Positions 12,206 to 22,281 of a stretch of DNA of 64,000 bases are shown here, one piece after another. Position numbers and translations under genes: made by a program. Source of the stretch: Promerops cafer (taxonomy: Eukaryota > Chordata > Aves > Passeriformes > Nectariniidae). The DNA lies in the NCBI GenBank assembly GCA_013398275.1, contig VZSE01012473.1, forward strand, positions 933,342 through 997,341, in the 5' to 3' direction. The notes under the pieces are model-generated. The model saw only the letters and a program-made list of their open reading frames with translations, made no database searches and had not been told where the DNA came from. The first letter of the stretch is position 1. The number at the start of each line of letters is the position of its first letter.

Positions 12206-15200
12206 CAGAGACTGAAAACCTGTGGCAGCGTGAGACTGTCAGGTTAAAAATCATATTCTCACTCTCTTTGCTTTGCTCTTTTAGTCATTTATATTCATGC
12301 AAAATGAATATACAAAAGCAAACAAATCAAAGACTCCATCACAAGGCTTTTTTTCCTCCTAGCTGCAACAGCCAGCTTGGCCCTGAACTTTGGTTCACCC
12401 TCCAGTCAGGAGAGATAATGTTTCTCTTAGACTTTTGGAAGAGGTACAATTTTTATAAAACCTGCATCACTGAATCAAACATAACCAAACAGTAGCTGCA
12501 AAGAGTACACTGGGTGAGGAAACAAGGGATTTCTCTCCAGGCATGTTGCTGAAGAAAAAGACAGGCAGGGCCAGACAGGTTTGATTAACACTTTTCTGTG
12601 GTGATCTCTGTATATACATGAAATTAAAAAGTTGAGCATTTGGAGTGTATTCATCAGTTGATCACCCTTAGCTGATGTCAGTGCTGTGGTGTGAAGCAAA
12701 GCTAGTAACTCACAAAAAGATCCCCCCTCTTGTAGTAATGTTTGGTCTAAGTCATGTTGTTCACTGAAGCTACTGGGAATGACTGTCACCTGTCACGTGC
12801 ATGGCTTTGCACACCCCTCTGTTGCAGAATAGGATCAGTTGTCACATCCATGCCCTGTTTTGTATCGTGTATTTCACTAATACCTTCTAGCAGGGTTCTT
12901 TAAAATTTTATTTTATTCTCTTTCTTAACAAAGTCTACTGAGGGTAATTCAAAGTGGGTTGTTTCATTAGGAGGATGGAGCAGGTATGCAGAATTTTGAA
13001 GACAGTGACAAGAGACATTAGTAGGGGGAATACCAGTGCAACCATTAAAGACTTACGAGACTAAATTAATGAGGAGCTGAATTATTGCTGCATTTTGTGT
13101 GAGCTGAAGGTGCTGGTGTCTTGTGCTTGTGTTAAATCATGGAGGAAGAAGAGAAAGCAGTATTCAAAATAATAAGGGAGGTGGGAGCATGGTGTGGGGT
13201 CTGTGGTGGCTGCAGCTCAGGCTGAGGTGCAGAGTGTGGGCTGAACAAGTAGCTGTGTGTGTCTTCAGGTGAAAGCCAAAGCTGAGGCTGCTCAGAGAAA
13301 GGGTGTGAGGGATGACACAGTTAAGAGATCTGCCCCTGATGCCCAAACCTTTTACAGTTCATTGCCTGGAGTTCACCTGATGTCATTAGAGGGAGACTGC
13401 TGCATCTTCTCTTTCAGGGCCAGGGTTTTGGCTGGAGACAGTGAAGGGTTACCAGCCCTCCACTCAAAGTGGCAGGGACAGAGTTGTTATAACCTAAATG
13501 GTAGTGTGCCACCAGAATCAATAAAAATTGAACCTCTGCTGGCGAGACTGCACAGTGCTTGCTTTCTTGTGTAGAGGAATCAATATGAATTGGCCACAGG
13601 ATGGGAATATAGAGATGCAGCTGGGGAGAGAAAAAAGAGATGTTAAGCAGAGGTGAACAGAGGTCACTAGGTCCACGCTGTGATTTTAGGCTCAGTCATT
13701 AACAAAAACTTTGGTGAAAGCTCTAATTCACCTGCCCTTTGGATCACCCTTTAGACACAATGGCCCAGTGATGCAGTGCTTCCAAGGTTTATTCTTCTTG
13801 GTTCATGCATTACTTTATTGTTAAACAGCTTAAATGTCAGTATGGGTCCCAGCATGCCCCTTCCATTCACTTTACACCAGGAATAGGCAAGAGTAGAGTA
13901 CACCAGCCCTTCTCCTTTTGTTGATTTTCCCCAATTCCCATCACTCCCTCAAGTAAGTGGGTCATCCAAGCTGAAGTTAGCCTGTTGGTGCAACATTGTT
14001 TTCTCAAGGATTTCCCATTTAGGCTAGAGATTCTGACTGGGTTTCCTGGCGTGGAAGATTCAATAAAAGAATGATTGTAATGTCTGTAATCCCAAATGAC
14101 TCTGTTTCTAATTAGCCATTGATATTGTCATGAGAAAGAACAGAAACTACTTGAGAACTACATTTTACACTAAAGTGCCTTTAAAAAGTTGTCATTTCCA
14201 TGAGGTGTGATGGTGATGATGGGATGATGGTGAAAAGAGGCTGGAGAAAAAGTACCCTTTATTATGAGGGTTATGCAGGACCTCAGCCTTCCTCATGCAT
14301 TTTCTGCATCTGTCTGAAATATATCCACCGTGTGGTGATGTTTATTACTTTTTATTTAAAATAAACATTTAGAAACTCTTCCTTCCTTAGATCTTGGCGT
14401 TATGAATTATTCCACCCGTATTAAGGACTTAATTCTCTTAAGAATTGATGATTTCTTGCCTTCAGGAAAAGGTGAAAGCAAGTGATTTCTAATGCTTTTC
14501 TTATCCAGATAGCAGTGAGCTGCCTTTGGGCTTCAGTTGTCTAGTTTACGGTAAATATGCCAAATTCTCCTCTGTTAAGTGCAGTACCATGGGCACCCTT
14601 GTTAAATAACAGTTATCTGACTTGTCACTGCTTCAGCATAATTTCTGTGCTGAGCTATACCCAGCTTTTCTTTCACCATTTAATATGACACTCCGTGCAC
14701 AGGCATTTTTGTATACTGACAGAAAATGTAGAAAATATTTGAATCATTTTTGGATTTCTGTTACTAGACTGGCCTAGTTGTAATACAGATGAGGAGAAAG
14801 GTTGGAGGCAGAACTGTTTGGTACCATGGGAAAAATTAATAGTATATTGGGAGCTCTGAGAACAGATCTGCTTCCACTGGACCATCTTTGTGTGCTAGGG
14901 AAGGAAGACTGCTTTAAGGGGGCAGAGTTCATATCATGCAGAAAAGGGAGGGGAGTAGAAAACTAATTTTAGAGGTAGAGAAATCAAAAAGTGGAAAAGT
15001 TGTAAGTCGTCAAAGTTACTGAAACAGATGGTGCAGGAGTTACTACCCTTGTGTTTTGTGCTCAAGTTCTTTTGCTCTAAAGCTTGCACCAGGTATGGTC
15101 AGTGTATTTATAGTTTGTGGAGGAAATGAAGAGAAATAATTAGACTCTTAAGTTTGCAGTTTGTAAATTAACAGAATTAGAGGGTGGTTTGCAGGGGTGA

Positions 15201-15654
15201 ACTGCTTAGGCTATGTGCAAAACCAGCTCATTTTACTTCTACTAATTTGTTCTTAAGTTAATTGGTGCCCGTGTCTCTAGATTTATGCTGAGACTGGCAA
15301 GATGCTTCATGAAGGAAACCTGTTTTCATCTTGATTAATTCTCTGCTGGGCAGGCGTTTTAAAAAAATGTTAGCCAGCCATCTTTCGACTTGGCTCCAGT
15401 AGGTTACAGTCAAAATCAAAGCGCAGACAAAGGAGGAAGGCAGAGAGGAGGCAGACCGATAAGGAGGTGGCACATATGGAGACAAGTGAATTACTTGCAC
15501 AGGGAATTTGGGGCAAAGATGGTAAATGAGTCTTGCTTTCCTGAGTGTTAATACTGTAATTGCCACAGTTTCAGTAAGATTTTTCCTTCCCGAAAAAGTT
15601 GTGCGTGGCACATTTTCAACTCTCCACTGCCTGTGGGAGCTGTCAGATTTTAGG
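12206..15654. other. Gene-free upstream flank of the CpG island
   Basis: I see nothing specific here: ordinary mixed-composition DNA without recognisable exons, RNA genes or repeats. A 151-codon minus-strand frame at 15258-15713 borders the island, but it has no recognisable domain and no convincing splice context. Confidence 0.5.
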
Positions 15655-16062
15655 GAAGTGCTCCCCAGCGTACGGAGCTTGATGCCGATCAGTGCGTTCT
15701 GACAGGGGGACAAATGAGCTGGCCATACGGTGTGCCGAGTGATGATTCCGTGGGACTGAGTGAATTAGGAACATCCCGATGATGGATCTGCAGCGGAACA
15801 AACGAGCCTTCCGGCAAGGGGAGCACGGCCCGTCCTGACCCCGCTCCCCGCGGAGCATCCCCAGCGCTTGCTTTTGCGTACGAAACCTTCACAGCACTTA
15901 CTTATTCCCGTTCCTTTCGGCAGCGCCGCCTGTGTATCCGGGCAGCCCCGCAAAAGCCACCTGCGCCCAGGTTCGGGCTCCGCGCGGTTTGCCGTGCTCA
16001 GAGTTTCGGGGCGGGGGGCACCCGCGGCCCCGAGAGCGGCCCCGGGCGGGGCTGTGAGGGCG

Positions 16063-16063
16063 N
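16063..16063. other. Single undetermined base (N) in the CpG island
   Basis: The assembly has one N within a very GC-rich stretch. Any reading frame crossing it, such as the long minus-strand frames over the island, is uncertain at this codon. It lies upstream of the coding ATGs and does not affect the tetraspanin call. Confidence 0.99.
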
Positions 16064-16307
16064 TTGGCGCGGCGCTCGGAGGAGGGGCGGCCGCGCCGGG
16101 AATGGAGCGCCGGGGCTGGCGTGCCACAGGCGCCCGCCGCGGGAACGGGATGCGGGGATGCGCGAAGTGAGCCCGGCGGCGCGGGGCACAGCGATGTGGC
16201 CGGCAGGAAAGGGCCACGGCAGCTGCTCGCCTTTCGGATAATTCCTGCCCCTGCCGCGGGTCTCGGGCAGCGGCACTCTCGTCTGTGTGTGGCATGTGGA
16301 GCCGGGG

Positions 16308-16317
16308 TTTTATATGG
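16308..16317 (+). promoter_or_regulatory. TATA-like / CArG-like element
   Basis: The ten bases TTTTATATGG form an AT-rich core in a GC-rich island. They resemble a TATA box and also a near-match to the SRF CArG box (CC, six A/T, GG), with the first two C replaced by T. It lies about 390 bases before the first candidate start codon. Function is inferred only from motif and position. Confidence 0.3.
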
Positions 16318-16346
16318 CATTTGCGAGCCGAGCGAGGTCACGGTTC

Positions 16347-16356
16347 CTATTTTTAA
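16347..16356 (+). promoter_or_regulatory. MEF2-type site in the promoter
   Basis: CTATTTTTAA matches the known MEF2 consensus YTA(A/T)4TAR at every position. It sits 30 bases after the TATA/CArG-like element, and an AGGTCA nuclear-receptor half site lies just before it (within 16330-16342). Short motifs like this occur by chance, so the call rests on its place in an otherwise GC-rich promoter. Confidence 0.3.
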
Positions 16357-16567
16357 AATTCTTTGCTCTGGGTACAGTATATCTGTCTCTGATTTTACCT
16401 TCCCTGGTAGCGGGATGGGCCGGGAGGGACGATCGTGACAGTGACGGGAATGTTTACTTGTGCAGAAGTCTTTCTCATGTGGAAGCACGCTGCTCCCTAA
16501 CTCCTGGCTAAGCAGACTTCAGTTCACCAACTTTGCTGCCGCACAGCACGCGTAACTCCTTGGCAGG

Positions 16568-16603
16568 ATGGCAGACGAAAGAACAGCTGGTGCAAAGCAA
16601 TAG
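16568..16603 (+). other. Short upstream open reading frame (11 codons)
   Basis: An ATG at 16568 has A at -3 and G at +4, a strong Kozak context. It encodes MADERTAGAKQ and stops at TAG (16601-16603). It ends 98 bases before the ATG at 16702. If the transcript starts upstream of 16568, this uORF would be scanned first and could reduce or tune translation of the main frame. Whether it is in the mature 5' leader depends on the unknown start site and splicing. Confidence 0.4.
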
Positions 16604-16701
16604 GGGATTCCTAGCGTGGAGGAGGAGGAGGAGGAAGGAAGATCACCAGCCTTTCACCCGACGGCTGTCCGAGCAGCAGGAGCGGGACAGCTGAAGCCAC
16701 C

Positions 16702-17034
16702 ATGCGCAGGTCCAGCACCGATGAGTCCACCTATCACAGGAGCCCTTCCCTGGACAGCAAGGATTACAGTTTCCCAAATGGCGCCTTCCGTCGATACAGC
16801 AGCATGTATGGTGGCCAGTTTGGGGCTGCCAGCAACTCTTTTTTTGGATTTCATACCAACCCAGGCCCAAAGGCCACCAAGGCTAAGTACACGACCCCCA
16901 AGGGAAACAAGTACGTTGTCTTTTACCTGGATCTCTCATTTATTTTTCTCCTAGAACTGAAGAGGTGCAGCATGGCTCACAACTGCCTGCAGTGTATCAA
17001 GTACCTAATGTTTGTTTTCAACCTTCTCTTCTGG
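16702..17034 (+). CDS. TSPAN4: Tetraspanin, first coding exon (partial gene; TSPAN4-like, extended N-terminus)
   Basis: The exon ends at 17034 (TTCTGG|GTGAGT, phase 0). Its last 21 codons, from ATG 16972, read MAHNCLQCIKY then LMFVFNLLFW. This is the short cytosolic tail with membrane-proximal cysteines and the start of transmembrane segment 1 of tetraspanins, four-pass membrane organisers. From memory it agrees better with TSPAN4 than TSPAN9, and in both the first coding exon ends near this FW. Membrane segments 2-4 and the CCG loop are not in the window. The frame is open upstream to ATG 16702 in a near-ideal GCCACC context, giving 90 extra residues. These are Ser/Tyr-rich (RRSSTDES, RRYSSMYGGQ), then hydrophobic at residues about 71-86. 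Codons up to about 16910 are rich in G/C at third positions, which looks coding. The hydrophobic part coincides with a polypyrimidine tract, so it may be intronic in other transcripts. I am sure of a tetraspanin, fairly sure of TSPAN4, and unsure of the start. Confidence 0.75.
16955..17034 (+). CDS. Alternative minimal tetraspanin exon (ATG at 16972)
   Basis: A good 3' splice site (pyrimidine-rich tract ending TTTTTCTCCTAG at 16954) lies 17 bases before ATG 16972. An exon 16955-17034, reached from an untranslated exon further upstream, would give a tetraspanin with the normal short N-terminus. That is the arrangement I would expect from known family members. It is an alternative to the extended exon, not a second gene. 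The sequence alone cannot decide whether one or both forms are made. Confidence 0.5.
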
Positions 17035-20000
17035 GTGAGTACACGCTTGGAATCGTGAAACGGTTGCTTTTGTGTCTGTTTACTGAGACGGAAGGTGAAC
17101 TTGTTGCTGCTTTTAAACTTAGGAGTTGAACAAAGTGGTGCTTAGGCTACTGTTTTTGTGGCCTCATTAGTTTGTGTAGATAACCTGCTAAGGGTTTTCT
17201 TCATCCTCTCATTTCCTGGCCTTCAGCTGCGTTTCAAAACTGTGGTAGAAGACAAAAGAGTGTGTTTATAAGAGGTCAGTTGCATGAATGCCTTCATCAC
17301 TTTGTTCCAGTAAGAGCTGTATGCTTTTTCATGCCCTGATCTTTCATTCTTATGTGTGTGTGCCTCAAAAGTTATGCATAGTCTTAGAGAAATCACTGAG
17401 GCCGTTCATGGTTGTAAGGTTGAGCACGTGCCTTATTGCAGATGGCACACTTGGTACATCACAACATTAAGCCTGTGTCAGGAATCTCCAGGTAATCATT
17501 CTCTGTTACTGTCAGTGGTGGGTCCTGGCATTGCCATTCCCTGTTGAAGACGTGGGTGGAGAGAGACCAGAGCGCTCCTCTCTGCTTCTGGGGCTGCTAC
17601 TCTGTGGCAGGAGCTTATCAAATCACTATGAGGCATGCATGTGTCAACATCTCTTCAATAAGTGAGGTGGCTCTCAACAACAAGGGTGGCTGGGCACTTC
17701 CCCCCCTTGTAATGGAGTGTAGGCTGTAGCTGGAGACTGAAGAAACGCAGTGGGGGGACCCACGTCACAAATACTGTTAGTCCTGTAAAAAAGGGAGTCG
17801 CATATTTGCAAGGGCAGGATGGGATTTCTAGTTCAGTGTTTCTTGTCCAGAATCATATGTGGGAAGGATCTGTTACAAGATCCTCTGGAGGTGCCTTTAA
17901 GTGGCTTGTTCCTCCAAAGTGGCTTATTAACATGCTGAGGGAAATAAGGAGTATTGTGAAGTGACACCCCTCCTGTCCCAGCACTTGGGGAGGGGGTGTG
18001 TGTTTGCAGCTGGATGTTACCGTGTCCGTGTTACTGATTGTCTGTGCTCTCCTGAGTTGTTGAGGTGCGTGGAGGGCTGTGAGTGAGATGGAGAGAGCTG
18101 TTCTCTAGTGTGCGCTGCTGTGCAGCTGTTCAAAGCCAGGCATGCTGCAGTGCATCAGGAAACACAAAGTGCAGGCAACTTCTGGTATGACCTGAGTCAC
18201 ACCAACAGTCAGGGTGTGATAAACTAGTGCAAGTCCCCTGAATTGGCACAGCACTAAGCAGAGCTGTGAAACACAAGGAGGGTGCTCTCTTTGCATCCTA
18301 GGTGAGCTCATAGAAAGAGTGTTGTTAAGGCTGCATTCTGTCTTTCAAGGCTAACTCTGGTTGCTTCTGCTTCCCTAAAAATCATCTAATATTTATTGCA
18401 GCTTACTCCAGAGCTTTCTGAAAAAGACAAGCACTATCTTTCTTGCTTTTCTAAGTCTTGTGCCTCTACTGACTGTCCCTGGTCAAGATTATAGATAGCA
18501 CTGACAGTTAGTTGAAGTGTGAGCTAGAGAAAAGGAGGATGCTGGCATTAATAGCTCTTTTCAGGACTCAGCACAGCACTGCCTCAAAGGATACAGGCAT
18601 TCTGATTTCTCTTGCAATATTAATCTTCCACTGAAACATATCCATGTGATGAGAAGAGGTACTGCAGCAAGTAATGTGTGTGTATTTACAAAGGCAACGT
18701 TGCATATAATAATGTATCTTTGGCATGCTTTTCAGTAGGAAAGCCTTAATGCTTTGGGAGAGAAAGAAAGGTTTCTGTCTCCCCCCTAAAACCATCAGAG
18801 CTGCTCTAAGATATGCTTGGAGGGAGAGAAAAGGCAAGGGTCCCAGAAAGAGAATACCTGTGTGGCAATGGGCTTTTGGTGAACTGAAGCATGTGAGCAG
18901 GGGAGTGGGTGGTGTCAAATACTGCAGCACGATCTCTGTTTTGTTTCCCTTTCACATGCTACCTGCACAGCAGGAGTGATGGATGATGATCATGTCCAAA
19001 TGAGGTTTGCACAGCATGTGGTTATAATAGATGCAGCTCTTCACCTTCTCACAGTGAAGAAAGTAACTAAAAAGAGATGATTTTTAAAGGTACTGGCTAG
19101 CCTCTCCTTAGTAAAAGGAGAAAAAAATTTCAATTTCTAGTGATCAGAAATCTTAGAATGATTACAGGTTGATGATGCTGTTGTTTTGTTTTTCATCTTG
19201 TTTTCAGTTATCTGTCATGTTTTACTTTGTGAAATTAAAGGGAAAGCATCTCTGCAAGAAGATAGGATTTCTCTTTGCATACATGCTCAAAGAAGTTTTG
19301 CTGGCTCCACCTTTCCTCTCCACCCTTCACTGGGTAGTTGGTTAGTAACAGGCTATAGTTTAGGTAGGAAAAGTAATTTCTTTTTCATGTATTGAGAGCA
19401 GTCATTGCATTAAATGAATTAAATGCCTATTATAGCCTGTTTCTGCTCTTGATTCTGTTTTGAGAAAATGCTTTGATTTCTGTCAGAAATAATATTTTCA
19501 TCATCTTCTTCCTGTTCCCATTCATTAACTCCAGTACATTTTGTGCATCCCTACAGCCTGTTTCCCAGTACTTTCAGCTGTCTTTCCCTCAGTGTGGCAG
19601 AAAACAGTCCTCAGCCCTGTGCAACTCCAGTGGGATTTGTGCTGCATTTCTGAGGAAAAGATCCTTTTCTTATAATGCTGGTGAATTTATAGGAAGTAAA
19701 TTCTCTGAGACCTTGATTTTAAAAGTTCTTGGCAGGCTTTGTTGGATTAGGTGCAACGCTCATGCTGTAAAATTTTTAAAAGCTGTCATATAACTGTGAA
19801 AACAGCAAATTTCTCCTCCCCTTTCTGATGGTTAAAGGGAGCATAAAGCTCCTTCACAAGTGTCAGGGGCTGAAGTGCGCTGTCAGTGTTGATGCTGAAT
19901 CAGTCCATTGGTGTACAGCAGACTAGCAGCTATTATTGTAGAGAAAAGAATTGGATACTCCTAAAATAGCTCATTTCTCCATGAGGAGTCCTGCACAAAT

Positions 20001-20470
20001 TGCTCTTGGTGCATTTGCAGCTACTCTGGGGTGTTAAGGTCCTGAAACATGGGCAAAACAGTATTAGAGAGCAGCACTGCTTCTCTAATGGGAATTGCTA
20101 TTCAGAGGCCATTTCCTGGAATGGTGCCAGATGCAGATGAGCCATCATTGTATTACTGCACTCACTGGTTTGTAAGCTCCCAAAATAACTTTTGTCACCT
20201 GATAGAGAATACTTGCCTGGCTTCATTCATTTTTATTGACTTCGATTTTCATTTGTTGAATTGCTGAACCCTTGAGACTGAAGATCACCTCAGATGATTG
20301 CAGAGCAGAATATTTTTATTTCATAATGAAATATTTTTATTTCTCTATGAGGTACCCAGGGAAGAACATTTGTTTTCCACATTCTCCTCCAGACATCCAG
20401 CATTTCTTCACAGTCAGTAAAACAAACTTTCCTCTTTCTGTGCTTTTAATGCAAGGCTCTGGTGCCTTCT

Positions 20471-20472
<2 letters not shown>

Positions 20473-20506
<34 letters not shown>

Positions 20507-20515
20507 CTTTTTTTT
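20473..20515 (+). repeat. Long poly-T tract (T34-C-T8)
   Basis: Thirty-four T residues are followed by C and eight more T, within a TC-rich shoulder that starts near 20468. On the minus strand it reads as a long poly-A, as a retrotransposed sequence would leave. The flank on the right (minus-strand upstream) shows no recognisable source. The length may be inexact because such tracts slip during sequencing. Confidence 0.95.
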
Positions 20516-22269
20516 CTTCTGTGAAAAAAGATGGGCTATATCCTAAAGGCTGAGAGAGTTCTGTAGAAAGAAAAGCGTCATTCCCTTAATCCCCTTGACT
20601 TACGCAACATCCCCACTTGCTTCAACTTCTAGCTCCCAAACCTCCAAGACTCAAAAAAGGAAATTTACTAACTGTACTTGTGTTGCCAGTGGCTTATGCT
20701 TTCCTTAGATCCTGTGCTAGGAAAAACTACCTAGAGAGGTAGCAGTTTGCCCTTCAAATAACTGAATAGCTATAGCTGACTCTTCAGATAATGCTTTAAA
20801 CAATAGAGAAATTCAACAGCAAAATGCTGTCGTTAGAAATCTAGTTATAAAGAGGAGATGGCAACAAAAAGAAAGGAGGCAAAGAAGTTTATTATTTGTC
20901 AAACTTACAATTAGTTATTTCTGTGCATGTGTCTCCTTTCCATTGTTAAAACATACTACATTTGTATGCACTACGGAGCAGTCAAAGCTCTCAAGAAGTT
21001 TTGTGAAAGCTCCAGTTTCATGGGGTAGGCTCCCAGTGATGCAGGGGAATAGTCTCTGCTCTCTTGAAAACTTGTGAGTTGCCATCTGCTGGACACACTG
21101 TGGCTGAAATGAGCAGCTGGAGCTCTGTTTTCCGCCTTCCTGCATGAAGAGGTGAGGCAAGGCACTTTGCTTTCTTTTGCTGTTTGGTCCATATTAAATT
21201 CCCAACTGATACAGCCCTGGAAATGCTTTATCTTGGCTTGTGAGACACAAAGTGCAAATCTGAAATGTATGGAAACACAGAGACAAGGAAGTGGCAGGTA
21301 GCACTAGCAAATGCACCAAGATCTGTGTGGAACAAAACCCAAGAACCTGTTTAATCTGATTCTAGGGTACAGCTCTGGGTCTCTTCCTCTGTCTTTGCTG
21401 CTGCCAATGGTTTGTGGACCACAGGTTGAGAAGCTCTGCACCAATGAGTACTCATGGCCTGGTGCACTGGTGATACTGCCAACATTACTCATATTTAATT
21501 AGAAGGAGAGGAAGTAATAAAAATGAGAAATCCCTCATTACTGGCATCATTTTACTTCCTTGCACTTCAGCAGCACAGGTTGTCTTGTAAGAACTATGCA
21601 AATGTTTCTAATATATGGAAGACTGACTGTGCAGGACAGCTGGAGAAGGGAACAGCTTGGTCTGAAAATGCACCGTGGGGTACTGGATTGTGTTCGAGTG
21701 ATCCTGGCCAAATTTGGCCAGAGGGTAGAGCTAGAGGGGTGTCTCTTCATTTCACTGTAGCTTGTTGGGAAACCATCTGACTTTATTAGCTTGAAAAGAG
21801 CTGTTGGCTGGAGGGTGGAGAATTTTGTACGAGAAGCAGCTGATTTTGTTGAAGTGGATTCCTTTTCCTTCATCTGCATCCTCCATCAGTCAGCTGAATG
21901 AGATTGATGGTTAAAACAGCCAGAAGCTCTACAGATCGTTAGTGGCCGAGGGCAGCAATCATTTTGTGGTTATACTTGGCTGCAGTCTTAAGTTAGTGGA
22001 AAAAGAATTACCAATAGAGCAGTAAGCCATTTTAAAAGCAGGCCCCCCCCTTTCATCATCATGGTGTGCACATGTTCTCCTCTGATGGGCAAGGGCTGCA
22101 GCTCATCCCACGGAGCTGAGCTTACCAGTTGCAGCTGCTGGGTGCCCTTCTGCACACCTCAGTCACATCCCCACCAGCTGAGTGCTGCTCCCAGAGGAAA
22201 GTTTGATTAGAAACAAGACAGGCTGTGTGTTTTCAAATGTGTGAAAGGTGGATAGTGACAAACAAAAGC

Positions 22270-22281
22270 CTGATTAATCAG
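22270..22281. other. 12-bp perfect palindrome CTGATTAATCAG
   Basis: The twelve bases equal their own reverse complement and contain overlapping GATTA/TAATC homeodomain-type cores. The surrounding sequence is AT-rich with further TAAT cores. It could be a regulatory site within the intron, but a 12-bp palindrome is also expected by chance at low frequency in a window this long. Confidence 0.3.

Larger units (their letters stand above)
15655..16830. promoter_or_regulatory. CpG island and promoter region of the tetraspanin gene
   Basis: CpG dinucleotides, almost absent in the flanks, become dense here and are densest at about 15940-16190. The block contains GC-rich runs, a purine-rich GGA repeat at 16617-16636, and ends in the first protein-coding exon. 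This is the usual form of a vertebrate promoter island, so transcription probably starts inside it and runs to the right. The exact start site cannot be read from the sequence. An antisense or bidirectional start is possible, but no convincing minus-strand first coding exon was found. Confidence 0.85.

Noticed and set aside
15258..15713. 151-codon minus-strand frame next to the CpG island
   Set aside because: No recognisable domain, no codon bias visible by eye and no convincing splice sites. A bidirectional gene start could not be supported.
15765..16488. Long minus-strand frames across the CpG island (up to 196 codons)
   Set aside because: GC-rich DNA has few stop codons. The frames are Pro/Arg/Ala-rich, run through the undetermined base at 16063 and overlap the promoter.
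16616..16954. 112-codon plus-strand frame starting in the GGA repeat
   Set aside because: It has no ATG at its start and lies in a different frame from the tetraspanin, so it is a shadow of that exon.
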